Of a stretch of 64,000 nt of DNA, positions 38,187 to 51,598 are shown one piece after another; within the stretch, counting starts at the first letter, position 1, and each line of letters starts with the position of its first letter. The position numbers were made by a program, and so were the translations under genes. This DNA is from Litomosoides sigmodontis. Lineage: Eukaryota; Nematoda; Chromadorea; Rhabditida; Onchocercidae. The notes under the pieces are model-generated. The model did no database searches and was not told the DNA's origin. It saw only the letters and a list, made by a program, of their open reading frames with translations. The stretch covers positions 8,115,001 through 8,179,000 of the forward strand of contig OY718805.1 in NCBI GenBank assembly GCA_963070105.1. The letters are read 5' to 3'.

Positions 38187-41100
38187 GAATATTTCAGAAA
38201 AAACGTACCAATTTATTTTTTGCTTAAGGAAAATTGCAAAATTTACAATTACCATGGTAGTATCCAGTTTTGTGAATGTGCAAATCATATTTGCGCATTA
38301 AACGATTGCCTAGCAATAGCGGAAGATATTCATTGTATGTAATATGTGCAAATTCCGCGCCTACAATTCGTCTTGTTTCCTTAAAAGAAATTTAATTAAA
38401 AGATTCAATTATTATATAATTGCTTTTTGCATCGCTAATTACTTCATTATATGAATTAGGAGGTTAATTGCAAAAAAAAAAGGATTCACTTGATAAAGAT
38501 GCTCATCATCCCATGATGGATTCATTTTTTCTAATTTACGAGCAATTCGATTATGCTCTCGTAGGAATACGTTGTGCATTGACGTAAGACCAGGTTGATG
38601 ACTGTTACGCTCATCACCAGCAACAAAGCACATGAATTTTGGTGACGAACGACAGTCTTGTTCTTGATCACCTTGTGGTAGCGCTTCACTGTACAAAATA
38701 AAAAAATTAATTGGATAATTCTTTTGTTTCTTTCCTTAAATTTTAATTAATTGATAGAGTTGGAAAATTTCATGTTATCAAAAGTTAAAGGAAAAAAAAA
38801 CAATTACGAATTGAAATCGCCAAGATTGGTGATGTTAAGACGTCCGCCAACAAAAGCACGTAATTCGTTTGCTTCACATTCTGTCGAACCATACACAGCT
38901 GAGCCATCCAGATATGCTGTTAACTGTAAGAATATTATTACGCCCAAGATTTGCCTTTTTTACGTGTACTGAAATTTTTAGCGTACACAATTTAGTACAC
39001 GTTTCAGGCTAGCATTAATCAACAAACTAAAAAAAACAAGGGATTATTTTACCAAAACCTTCATAGCAACATAATATAATATTTTTAATCATAAAGCACA
39101 TTGCATGTTTGCATTTAACGTTAAATTAACAATTCGTCAATTAATCGCTGTAAAATTCTCTAGTATGAAATTGCAAAATTATTAATGCAAAATCAACTAA
39201 TATGAAATTACTAAATTATTATTATTATCAAAAGAATTGCTAAATAATTGCAAAATAACTTTGAAAATTTGCAAAAAAAAAGAATTTCAAAATTTTAACT
39301 TGATTAATTTGATTTCGATAACCAAGATTTAATTGGCCAAGAAGTGAACGAGTAAATGGAAGACAACGTCGTTCACCGTTTGCGTCATATGTTGGAAAGA
39401 ACGGATCATTGGGCGGTACCGGCAGTGGCATACAATGCACTGAGAGCGTTTCATTTGAATCACATCGTGTGCAATTTAATATCTCATTATTTGGTCCTTA
39501 ATTAATTGTAAATGCAAAAAAAAAAATTTAATTTTAATTATTTCTGCAAGCTTAAATTTTCATTATATTTGTAAAATTCATGAAGTGAAAGATGAAAAGT
39601 AGCAAATTTGTGAAAGAAGTGAGAAAAAAAAAATCTTCACAGTTTCATTTAGTGAATTTTTTTGCGCTCATTTCATTGTTCGTTTTGTGCATTTATTTTT
39701 AATTTCAATTTTCACTCCAACACTAACACTATTTTTGCTAATAAAATAAAGGAGAAAATCGTTTTTGAATTCTAGCTCTACCGATGTCTACGACATTACC
39801 ACGTGATCGTAGAAGAGGTAAGTGGGTGAGACGTAGAAGAAGATTTACTCCAATTCCTCTACCTATCAGCGTATGTGTTATTTGATAAGCAATTTGATAC
39901 GAATATTTAGGCACTGATAATGAGTGATATCTATTTGTTTTGCTGCTTACAAGTAAGCTTAATTGCACATACTGATAGATAGCATATCACTTCTTATCAA
40001 TGTCTAAGCAATCATTTACAGATTGTTTCATTTTCCATAATTCCACACGTTGCGAGACAAAAATATTTGCAAGTGTCCGTGACAAACAAATAATGCTAAT
40101 AAATGAATTTCATATGCATGATAAGTGAATAATTAATTAATTAATTGATTGTGCTAATTAAAATGCTAAAATCCTAAAATCAATGAAAATGTTACCGCGT
40201 TCAACTGGTGAATGGGTTACTTCATGGTCAAGAATTTGACCAAATTGCATGATCATATGACTGTACATTCGCTGACTGATTGGTAAATCAAAGTGTATTG
40301 CATTCGATATGACACGTGCAGATGGTAGTAATTCACCTGTGAGAGATTTCGCTCGTGGCATATCAATTCCTTAATTGATTATTATTGAAATTATCAGTTA
40401 CTGCTGACTTGGTGCAATCTCATTGTTAAACAATTGAAATTGTCATTAAATTATTGCTGTTTTGTTGAAATTTTATGGCATACAAAAAATGATTAACTCT
40501 ATTACTAAATGAATTTTTGGATGCAAAAATGAATTAACTCTATTACTGAATGAATTTTTGATTGCATTAATATCACTTAATAACAATGTTTATTTCAATT
40601 CAAATTCCAAAATTATATACAGATAAGTATGATGAATGATAATAATAGTAGATGAAGAAATTTTCAAAGGAAACATTTTCATTTTCCCTTGCCGTTCAGG
40701 TCATTGAAATATAACAATTGCAATGAATTGTTGTTTGTATGAAGTAAAAAGAAAGAGTTCAACTTCTAAATTTGAATTATCACGGATGACTTTTGTGCTG
40801 TTAGCTTTCGACCTAGAAAAAAAAAGACCAAAGCTTTAGAATCATTTTTTTTTTTTTGGTTTTTACTCAAATTCCATTGATGCTACGTGAGAAATTCGAA
40901 CACAAACCATTTTCGTAAGCGGGCGGAAGGAGATGAATGAGTGGACTGAAAGCGTTTGCGAAATGAGGATTTCGAAGATTGTTGCACCAACCGGAAGCTG
41001 TCCGATACGGTGTGCTATCATCGCATGGCAACTTTTTCGGCAAACATTTTTCCACCAATTCATCGTGTGGTCCAATAAATGGGTCAATTTTGCTAATTAA

Positions 41101-44100
41101 TCTAGGAAAATTGGAAAGATTTAAATTTAATTATTTAACACGTTTAGTTTAAATTTTCAATCTTCGTAGCTTGGTGCAGTCTTTTAAGTCGTTTTTGCAT
41201 TTAACCAAAACCCCTAATTTTCTTTTGTTTTGCTTTTTTTTTAATTTGCAAATTTTGATGTAATTAGATGAGGAATAATCCGTTCAGCTTGCACCACTTT
41301 CTAATTTTTTTCACAGTGTTCAAATTTGAAATCATCAATTTACACACAATTTAAAATCACATTGGCTGAAAATGAACGGAAAATTAAAGAAAGAAAAAAC
41401 CTGCGGAAAAAACTAACGGACTGATGTCGATTTGTTGGAGTAAATTTTGCATTTCACTAATACTCAATTTGCCTAACCGTTTATCACTTTCTAATTCGAT
41501 GCTGCAAGAGAAACAAAAAAAGACATGCACGGAATAATTTGACAATAATAATTTTAAATTAATAATTACTAATTAAGACGGTGAAATTACTATCAAACAG
41601 CACAAAATACACTTACTGCGCCATTAGATTCTTAGTAACCTCAAGAAATATATCAGATCTTCGAGCTATTGCAATAGCTTCATCTTTTGCTCGCATCATT
41701 TTACCATACGACAGCAACGGATCACCCGATTTAAACAAATATTGGTCTGAAGGCAAAAAAAAAAACTCCACATTATGAATATTTGACAGTATCTATGGAT
41801 TAAATTTTTCGAAATTGTATTTCTTGAGTTGTAAAATTTCAAAATTTACCCCTTCTTTCAGCAATTATTGCTGAATGCTCAGAAGCTGTTGAACATTATC
41901 AACGATTGAACATAATAAAATTAAAAAAAAAAAATCATTTGTATACAACTAAAGTCCATTTGCTAAATACATGAAATGAGGTTTGTTTTGATGTTAATGC
42001 ATTTTTTTTTAAAAAAAAAGTAAAAAAAGATGTAGACAGTTGACAAATTATTAATTGCTAATTAGTGTGCGCTTTCAGGTTGTTTAATTGTGTAATTAAT
42101 TGAATTTCAATCGTTAATTTATTTAGTGCAAGGAGGAAAAATAGGAGAAGAAAGTGGATAACGCTAGTACTTTTACGAATATTTCGTTGTTCACGTTCAC
42201 GTCGTAGTCTAACTTTTTTCATTGCAATTTCAAATGCATTAGCAATCGTTGCTTCTGTTAGCGGCATTCTTAAGTTATGATTGCCAAATTCATCAAGCCA
42301 TTTTTTCACATCCAAATCAGTTCGTAATGTCTCATTGCAATTAATTGGATAATTGCTGAAAGAAAAAGGAAATTTAAATTATAATCATTAGCAATTTAGG
42401 TGGCAATTCGCGGACGTAAAATGTGATCAATTTATTTCAGTCGTAATTTTTAGCGTAGCCACTTGATTCATTTCAGTCATTTTTCAATCAAAATACACAT
42501 TAACCTTTGGGGGTGTTTTTACAAGAAATAATCGTTGTGTAAAATATGAATTGTGAATTTTTAAAATTGATAAAAGAAATTCCAAAATACACTTACTCGT
42601 AGTTATTTGCTAATTCGAATACTCGTGGTTGTAGCTCATCAAAATATTCCACATTACCGCACAGTACTTTAGCCATTGTTGTTTTACGAATTTCAGCTAG
42701 CTGATCGTTGGTAAAAGCTAGCTGCGCCAGGTCATTCTCATACCAATAACGATCACCTTCTTTTGTCTAAATTTCGCAAAGCCTCTAGCAAATGCTATGC
42801 CCAATTGAAACAGTAAATGGAATATTGAATTTTAAATGGAAATAAATAAGAAAATAATGTAAACGAATAAATGAGTAGAAGGTAAATAAATGAGCAAATG
42901 AATAAATGAAATGATTCAAGCAAAAATATTCGAATTTTTCCTTCATCCTGCAACAATTTTTAATTCAATTTACATTTAAATTTTGCAAAATTACATAGCA
43001 ATTGCATAAAGTAGAAAATTGCGTAATAAAATTATAAAAATTTTTGAAATGCTCGCGCATTATCAGTGGAATTTCATTTTGTTTCAAATCTCATTTCTCA
43101 TTTGCAATAATTTGTTTTCTTCTTGCAGCGGTATAATTCGTTTAAATCAATTAGCAAAATGATAAATTTTATTGCAACAATTGTTGAAGTTCATTTGTTA
43201 AACTGATAGATAATTTTTTAAAATTATCGAATTCTAAATTTGCAAAGTTAAACCTTTTGAAATTGCAATGAAATGATACAGCTAAATGTTGGTCCAAGAA
43301 GTGCTCCATGCAGTGATTTCTCAGCTAAACCAATTAGGAATAAATCCATATCATCAACCGTCTTGTAAATTTTTGCTAATTCATCTACCACTTCACCTTC
43401 ACCGATTAGTTCATCAATTAAATCATCAAATGATTGAACCTGTTTAATAGCACTATTTCGTCGAAAATAATTTCAAACAAAAAAATTTGTTCTTTTATTT
43501 AATAAGACAAACACTTAAAAGATTGAAATGAGTGATAATAATTTGGCGTTTGAAATAAAGAAGGAGCGGAAAAGCAAGAAACTTCAGGAACCTTACTACC
43601 ACCGCAATATTCTCGCCATACGGTATACGGTGGAACACCATGATCACGACCCATTTGTAAAATTAGTGCTGCAAAATCGTAACCTAAATTTTTTCCTCCT
43701 TTTAAAAGTTTATTACGAAATTCATCGCTCATGTAAATCGTAGGTTCATTGATTGGTTCACGTAGAACATATCTGAAAATTTTAAACTTAAAATGCTCCC
43801 TAAATTATTACTTTCAATTATTTCAATTCAAATGAAATGAATTTTGCTACGATTTGTTCGCAAATAATTCTTAGCATTTTAATCACAAAATTTCGCACAA
43901 TTTTTAGCAAATGAAATAAATGAAAGTGAAAGATGTTATTTTTTCCGTTTTAGATTTTTTCTTTTTTTTGCAAAATTTTCCTCAATATGAACTAGGAAAA
44001 TTACTCATTCGATCATATCAGTTGGTGTACAATGTCAAATTTTTCAACAAATTCAAAGATTGCAGTACGGAGAGAGAGAGAGAGAGAGGGAAAGAGAGAG

Positions 44101-47100
44101 ATATTGATAGAGGACTGTTAAGTGCTGCATAAATTATGCTTCGCATTGACGAAATTTTCAAGTGTATTTTTACTAAATCTAAAAAAAGCACAACTATCAC
44201 CGGTAAATTAGCCTGATAAAGTGATTTGCCATTCTTCTCTTTAGCAACATTTCCCTGATAATATCAATGATTGCTGGTGCTATTGGCTACTGGTCACTGG
44301 TCACTTATCACTACTTCTAATCACAGTGAAAATAACGTTAATAATAGTGATAATGATCATTAATGATAATTAACAGCAAAAACTAACCTTAATATTTCTC
44401 TAATTCGATCAGTGGAAAAAAGCAATCTCGGATCAGTAAAATACTCCTCTAATGGTCGTTCAAGTATTTTAATGCCATCATTTTTGTCCCACGCAAGATG
44501 CTTATCGAACATTGTAAGAAAAAACTGTAAAATATTTTTTGAAAATTTTCACAAAAATTTTAAGTGGACAAGAAAACAAAATCTCTTCTAGTTGTAGGAA
44601 TACTCATTGCTACTACCAATATAATTGAAATGATAAAAATTTACTATTTATTTTTATAAAATTATTCTAATAATAATATGAAAACAATTATCATTAAAAT
44701 CATTTGAAAAATCTGTTTGAAAAATTTTACGCTGTATTTTTTCAGCATTTGGTAAATAAATAACTGATTATTATTAATTACAAAAACGGCGAGGGAGAGA
44801 GAGAGAGAGAGAGAAAAATGCACTTGTCCAGCAATAGCAGCATACGTGTTAATTACGGTAGCGTCCACCTTTCCATCGTACCTCTTACCATATCCATCCG
44901 ATTTTGGTTTTAGTTCATACTTTAACCAATTTTCCTTACCAACCAGAATGGGTAGAAATTCATTATAAGTGATGTGTTGCAATTGCGCGATTACTATTCG
45001 TCGACTTTCCTGATACAGTTCCTCATCTGACCAGTGCGGATTTACTGTCTACAAAATTTACCACAATGTATTACTGAAATTAAATTAAGGATTAAAAAAA
45101 TCAAAAAATGAAATAAAAACAGCTTATTATTTTCAATCCTAACAAGCAATTAGATTAGAAATTTAAAGAAATTAAAAAATGAAATGAAAATAGTTTGATA
45201 TTTTCATTTCTAGCATCAAGTTAATCTATCCCTGAAACTTTAATTTCCACTGCTACTGTTCACACGTTGGACGACTAGGTGCAAAAAGCACAGTGGTATA
45301 AAATATATTAAAATATGTTTTTACATATTTTTCCAAGTATTATTTTGCAACTTGTGCTCCTTTTTCAAATTAAATTTTTACAAAATTTATTAGATTGTTA
45401 AAAAAAAAAGAAATCGATTAACTCATCTAAAATTAGGTTAGCCAAACAGACTAGTTAATTAGATAAATTGATTAATTCATTCCAAATTATGTTATCAAAG
45501 TAAACAAATTTTTTTCATTCAAATTTCATCAACTTCTTCCCTCTTCAAGCCACTCAAAATTCTTAATTAGTTTACGTTTCCCTACGCGAACATGGCGCTC
45601 TGTTCTAGTCAGACGAATGAAACTGTGTTTTAATTGGAAACTTTTTTTATTTTCAATTAAAGAAAAGGAGAAATGAAAGTGACAAGTTTTCGTTTCCGAG
45701 TATTACTAGCATTTTTTCCTTCTGCAATCCAAAGCTATCGAAAGTATGAATTCAACAATGTACCATTAAATTAGTAGCAATTCGATTATGCTGACGTATC
45801 CAAATTGCGTGAAGGAGAAAAGCAAAGGGTAAGAAATTCACGTGATCGGAGCCACCAATTAGCGAATTTAAATCACATTCAGCGGCATTTTTCAGAAAGC
45901 TACACAATGAATTGATCGTTGGCGGCAGATTTTGATTCAGTGGATCTGAACTTGTTAGTAAATGACCTAAAAAGTAAACCGAGTAAATATGAAAAACACT
46001 GAATAACTCGAACATCGTATTATTAGTTTCTTTTTATCAGTGCTACTCATCGTTAATTATTTCAATAAAGAAATATTAATACTTTTTTCATAAAATTATA
46101 ATCGTTAATTAATAGTTCCAATTAAAAGATGATAATTAATCGGAAGTGTTTGTTTTTGTTGTTGTTAGCTCCTTTTTGTTTATTTTTTCTATTGTTAGAT
46201 GGACAAAGTGAGATAATAATTTTACCTATCCTAATATCACATCAATAACTCTACCACAATTATACGTAAAAATTAGATAGCTATAGATGAAATTGATAAG
46301 TTATTAGTTTGTTGAATTCACAGTTATTGTTCTTTTTTCTTTTTTGTTAAAAATGCAAAAAAAAGTTACCATTTTTAAATGCTCTCAATTCACGAGCTCG
46401 TTCTACTGTGCTACCGTAAATAACACTACCATCAAGAAAGCTAGTAATTTGATTAGCTTGTTCACGTGAACCTAATTCACAATTAGGTCGTGGTGCTGGA
46501 GCACTACGAATGTACGGTATGCAATTCAGGAATGTTCCATAACTCTGATCACTTTTCGGTACCGCAATTGACTTGCATTCCGGATGTTGCCGAATTTCTG
46601 GCGCACAACACGGCAATGAAATTTGCTCGTTCTCTGTAATTAATTACAAAATGAGCAATTACACATTTTTCAACGCTTACAGTTTAATTTAGCAATGTTG
46701 CAAGGTGTAGTAAAATTTCAAAATTAAGCGAATAAACGAAAGAAAAAATTCGTTCAATTCAAACCATTGAATAATTGAAGGCTTTCAATTTGCACCAAAT
46801 CCGTGTAAACAAAATGTGCCCAAAGCGCATTTAGCATATTCACTTTTAACGTGGGCGGATATTTTTTTGCAAAGAATAAATTTGATAAATGTCGAACATT
46901 TGGCAATTCACTGTTGTCAACAATCGAGACACGCAATTCATCAATTCCTGAGTGCTATTAATTTGTCGCAATGTATTTTCCAATTAAAATTTAAAAACGA
47001 AATTTTGCAGGAAATTCTTAACATTTCAATGATTGAATATATATTTGATATAAGACGTCAAATTTATTATTAACTTTGCGTAATATGAAGCATATAATTT

Positions 47101-48755
47101 ATGTTTAATGTTTTATTTACAAAATTTGCATGAATTAATTTTTCTAATAAATTAATTTTATTTCTACTTTTTTTGCTCCACTACTTTCCTGAATGATGGA
47201 CACGGAACGTACATACCATTAGCGTAAAATGGTGCAATGACACGTTGCATCGGTGAACCATTAGCGCCCCAATGAGGATGGAAAAGATTGTTGCACGTGC
47301 CGTCGACAGTACGATACTTGTTAATTGCGCACTCAATCTCATGCAATGGACAGTACTTATGGATATGCTTCAATACAGCTGATAAGCTATTAGCTGATTC
47401 AATACCGTTACTGCAACGATAATTAAGATTATATTACTAAATGAATAATTAAAATATAGCATTTAATTAAAGTAATTGTTAAAATTAAGTAAAAAAGAAA
47501 AATTGAGATTTATGAGAATTAAGATTTATTAGCTGATTCAATACCGTTACTGCAACGATAATTAAGATTACGTTACTAAATGAATAATTAAAATATAGTT
47601 AATTGCGCACTCAATCTCATGCAATAGACAGTACTTATGGATATTTTTTATTTAAAGTAATTGTTAAAATTAAATAAAAAAGAAAAATTGAGATTTATGA
47701 GAATTAAGATTTATGAATGTTTTGTAATTGAAAGAAAAAGAAAAAATTTGAAGTTTAATATTTTAGTCTTCATCAAAATCAATATTGAACTTTTATAAGA
47801 TTTTAACGAATAAATGTTGATCTATCAAATTTATGAGTAAAATTTTAATTTTCTAATACTTTTTTTGGCGAATTTCAAAATGTGATCATTAAAATTTCCT
47901 CCAATCAACCTTTCCAAAACTACACGAGAAAAAAGCAAGCTATTAGCAATAATTACAAAATTTATTTAAATTCAAAATTTTCTATGCTTTTTGGAAGAGA
48001 GAAAAATGACGAAGTAGAAACAGACATTTTCAATTCTTTGGCGGCAGCTACTGAGATGAGTGCAGCATGCGCAAATTTATGAAAATTTGGTTCAGATAGA
48101 GTACGCAAATCCCATATTTTGAATGGCACACGCATTTGCTTCATCACATCTGCAATTTTGAATGGAAAAAATATTTTCGGCCCATTTAATTAGCCTTCTT
48201 TTTTTTCCTTTAACTTTCAAATTTTATTGTATGGAAAACTCATTAAAATACATATGATTAATCGAACTTCTGTTTTGCAACTGAGCTGCTTCATTGCGCC
48301 GCTTAAGTTCAACGAACATTTCACGTGCATTATTCATTACATTTGAAAACACTTCGTCAATTAATTCTAAAATTTCGGAAATATCAATAGAGTATCGTAT
48401 GAGAAATATTCCAACACAGTAGCCTCAAGCTCAGGTTTGCTACCGAACCACACCCACAGTAATCTCAGCTAATACGAATTGAAGAATTCAGTTGCTACCT
48501 TTGAATAATACACTCTGTACAGTGATGTTTAGCAATTTTATGCTGACAGAGGGCATAAAAGCCAAAAACTCACTAAACAAAATGACTTCCTACAAATATT
48601 GCTACTGTAACCTAGATACTGTACGTCAAAGAACTGTATATTTGGAAAAATTGATTAAATTATTTTCCAAGCATACCTTCCTGCGCTATTTCTGCGCCAA
48701 CTCCGAAATGATCAATAGTTCCTAGTATTATTAAAGCATACAATCCTAATAACAT
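35612..48755 (-). CDS. Secreted tandem haem peroxidase, first domain degenerate
   Basis: One 27-exon gene, 1415 aa, all phases consistent (first exon 48677-48755, last 35612-35724). A signal peptide ([12 protein letters not shown] start) is followed by peroxidase domain 1 (about aa 120-700), a charged linker (about 700-840) and domain 2 (about 840-1415). Domain 2 is an animal haem peroxidase with distal D944-H945 in QFGQILDHE, Arg1086 in GDERNSH and proximal His1190 in FRFGHT. It should oxidise substrates with H2O2 outside the cell; nematode relatives cross-link cuticle or matrix. Domain 1 keeps the fold motifs ([48 protein letters not shown]) but its distal site reads WAHFVYTDL, the Arg site GGSDHVNF and the proximal site [10 protein letters not shown], so haem chemistry is unlikely there. 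The unbroken linker exons (42177-42355, 41850-41885, 41617-41746, 41418-41501) argue against two separate genes. Confidence 0.93.
38134..38182. repeat. CA microsatellite in a peroxidase intron
   Basis: Uninterrupted run of about 24 CA units between the exons at 37509-37691 and 38253-38379. Confidence 0.95.
44071..44100. repeat. GA microsatellite in a peroxidase intron
   Basis: GA run with one GGGAAA interruption; another short GA run lies at about 44793-44814, just outside exon 44824-45048. Confidence 0.85.
47390..47717. repeat. Scrambled tandem duplication with an exon fragment, intronic
   Basis: Block A (47390-47459, which spans the 5' end of exon 47217-47410 and its acceptor) and block B (47461-47530) are repeated as A' (about 47529-47598) and B' (about 47648-47717) with a few mismatches. 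Between A' and B' sits a 46-nt piece (47599-47644) that copies exon positions 47321-47366 in the same orientation with one mismatch. The copy therefore holds a decoy acceptor and a broken exon fragment. It is inside the intron between exons 47217-47410 and 48026-48149. Confidence 0.85.
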
Positions 48756-48761
48756 CTGCAA
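48756..48761 (-). promoter_or_regulatory. Candidate SL trans-splice acceptor, peroxidase
   Basis: The minus strand reads AATTGCAG directly followed by the start ATG, so a trans-spliced message would have no 5' UTR beyond the leader itself. Confidence 0.5.
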
Positions 48762-51230
48762 TTAACGTCGAATTGTGCATAACGTAATAGTTACAAATTG
48801 TAATGTTTAAATTTCAAAATGTAAACTATACTGACAATTACAAGGATTATTGAATGTAACAAAATAGGCAAGCAAATTTTAACTAATTTACTAACAAAAA
48901 AATTGAGCAAAAGATTGTCTCAAATCATGTAAAGCTAATATTTCCATGCAGAAAATTTCAATGACAATGTGTTTTTGCCAATTATTGAATCCATTTCAAA
49001 TGACCACAACACTGATAAATGTGAAGCAAGAAAATAAAAAAAAAAATTAAAATTTAATGGAACAATGATGAAAATGGGACGGAGAAGTTGAGAGGGAAAG
49101 AAAGCAAAATTCAATATGTCTGATTCCTTTTATACACATTTACAGTGAATAAAAGCAAATTCATGAATGGAGCAGCTATTTTGCCAAATTCTTTCCTCAT
49201 TTTAGCCCTATTGTACACGTTTAAATACAGGAATTAATAACTTGCTAGAATAAAGAATAGCTTTTTTTTCCCTCTGACATCAAAACTTCCTTTTTTCTTT
49301 TGCCTTCCTAACTTTACTATCAACAAAACAAGTTTTAAAAATAATTATTTGGAAAAAAAAACGTAACAAAATGCTCAAAATTACATTCGTTCTCACTTGT
49401 CCGCAAAAAAATAGGACATTTTTGCGCGCCGAATTAATCAAAATTTTCATCCTTCTCTCTATTCTGTAAAACACAAATTATTTTTAACATTAAAAAATTA
49501 AGAAAGTTTGCGTCAAATTGTGCAATTCAAATTTTTGCACAAATGAGGCTTAGCTTAGCAAATTGTGTTGGAAGCATTGATAAAAGTTAATTTAGGTTAT
49601 TGCGTCGTAGAGGATGTGGTGATAAGATCACTGATAATCCATTTTCAATTCATTTATTTTGCTCTTTTCTTTTTTTTCCTCCACCTATTGAGTTTTATTT
49701 ATAAACAATAAAAAATTGCGCGCAAGCGCAAAAGCAAGAAGAAATGGAAAAATTACAAAAATGTTAGCGAAAATATTTTTTAAAAAAATTGACATTTGGA
49801 AATTTTTTTCATTCCTATCTCTTCGAAAAAATATTTTGAGTAATGCAATTCTTGCAACGGTAATTTCATTAAAATTTTATTTTAATCCAAATTATTGTTG
49901 TAGCAAAGTTTGCTATTAAATTTATAAAGTGTAAAAATTTTACCATCAAAATTTTTAAAAAATTACTGCTTGAAATTCGAATGTCCGCCTAATTTCTTTC
50001 CCATTTTCTCTAAATTTCAAAGTGTTACCTAGTTTAGAAATGATGTTTGAATTAATGTGCAATAAATAAAAAACTAAATTTTTCAGTTTTTATTTTCTTT
50101 AAAAAAAACAAATGATTAAGAATAGAGGAAGTAGAAATAAATGAAATTCTGTGGAAATTTTTTGGGTGGAAATGATTTAAAATCAACTAATTTTAATTTG
50201 CGATAAACAAACGTTCGTTCTTTTCTTTTCATCTGTTTTTTTCTTCATTTTTTTTTTGGAATACAAAATGAATGTAATAGGGAGGAGTGGGAAAAAACTG
50301 AACAAAAATCAGCGCATAATTGAATTATTTCACTTGCACAATTTGAAGTGAATTATAATGTCAAAATAATTTAGGACAAATTTCGATAGTAATTTTGGCA
50401 AAGATCGCATGCCAAACTTTTTGCGAAAGAAATTGAATTGCTTTTGGAATAGATAATTTTTTTTTCTTTGAAATTCAACACATACGGCACAGAAAGCAGT
50501 AGTAGTAGTGGTGGATGTTTTTTTCTATGACGTCATTTGAATGCTTTTTTTCGGTTTAATCTTTCAGCTCTGTTTTTTCCTTGCTTCATTTTTTTTAGTA
50601 GTACGAAAATATGAAAATTTAAGTTTTTTTTACAAAATCATTCATCATTCATCGATAGATGATTGTACGGTGTAACGATAATTGGTGAAAAAATTTCATG
50701 CCAAAATTACAACATACTTAACAGCTTTATGATCATAGCACATTTTTTTTCTTTCAAATCAATAGACTGCTTTAATTAGTCAATCCGTTAATCTGCTGCA
50801 TTTCAAAAAATTTTTAAATTACTATCAGATATTAATAACGCAGTACCCCGAATGAATGTATAATTATAAAACTAATAGATTGTTTATCTTTATGAAAAAA
50901 ATGGGAAGTGAAATAATTTACGTAAGTGATCGCTCAATTTGAGCAATATTTTGAACTTCTGTCTGAAAAATTTCCAACTTTCACAATGCATTACGTGTAA
51001 TTTTTTAATGTGATTTCTTTTATCTAATAGAAAAGAAAGACACAGTAAAACAAACACAGAAAAGAAAAAAATTAAATTTAATTGTCTATAATTTTACGTT
51101 TACTTGTGTACTATTACAATAAATATTACGGTAATCAGAAAATACACATTCATTACTATCACTAACAATGCAATCGTAATCACCATTTATCATCTAAATA
51201 TTTCCTCTTATCAACACCCAAAAGCAACTA
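48762..51230. other. Spacer between HDAC and peroxidase genes
   Basis: AT-rich with many homopolymer runs. No exon candidates on either strand. It should contain the peroxidase promoter at its right-hand relation to the minus-strand start (48.8-50 kb). Confidence 0.5.
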
Positions 51231-51236
51231 TTTATT
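51231..51236 (-). terminator. Poly-A signal AATAAA, HDAC gene
   Basis: Canonical hexamer on the minus strand, about 363 nt past the stop at 51599, placing the TTG array inside the 3' UTR. Confidence 0.45.
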
Positions 51237-51354
51237 ACAACTAATTACTAACTGTGGCAAAAGTAGGTAATTATTAATTACAACTAACTAATAGTAATGA
51301 GTTATAGTTAATGATTAAATATTATTAGTATTGTTGTTCATGATTAAATACTAT

Positions 51355-51569
51355 TGCTGTTGTTGTTTGTTGTTGTTGTTTGTTGTTGTTGTTTGTTGTT
51401 GTTGTTTGTTGTTGTTGTTTGTTGTTGTTGTTTGTTGTTGTTGTTTGTTGTTGTTGTTTGTTGTTGTTGTTTGTTGTTGTTGTTTGTTGTTGTTGTTTGT
51501 TGTTGTTGTTTGTTGTTGTTGTTGTTTGTTGTTGTTGTTGTTGTTGTTTGTTGTTGTTGTTGTTGTTTA
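51355..51569. repeat. 13-bp TTGTTGTTGTTTG minisatellite
   Basis: About twelve exact 13-bp units on the plus strand, then longer variant units with one or two extra TTG steps. Because 13 is not a multiple of three, the frame rotates each unit, and every frame reads a 13-residue cycle: Cys4-Leu4-Phe-Val4 on the plus strand and Lys-Gln4-Thr4-Asn4 on the minus strand. On the HDAC transcript it is a CAA-rich array starting about 30 nt after the stop codon. Confidence 0.95.
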
Positions 51570-51598
51570 CTCGTCGAGTAGCACTTTCAACAAAACGG

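Noticed and set aside
35612..48755. Reading the peroxidase locus as two separate tandem genes
   Set aside because: The exons between the domains (42177-42355, 41850-41885, 41617-41746, 41418-41501) join in phase without a stop, poly-A signal or new signal peptide, so a single gene is the simpler model.
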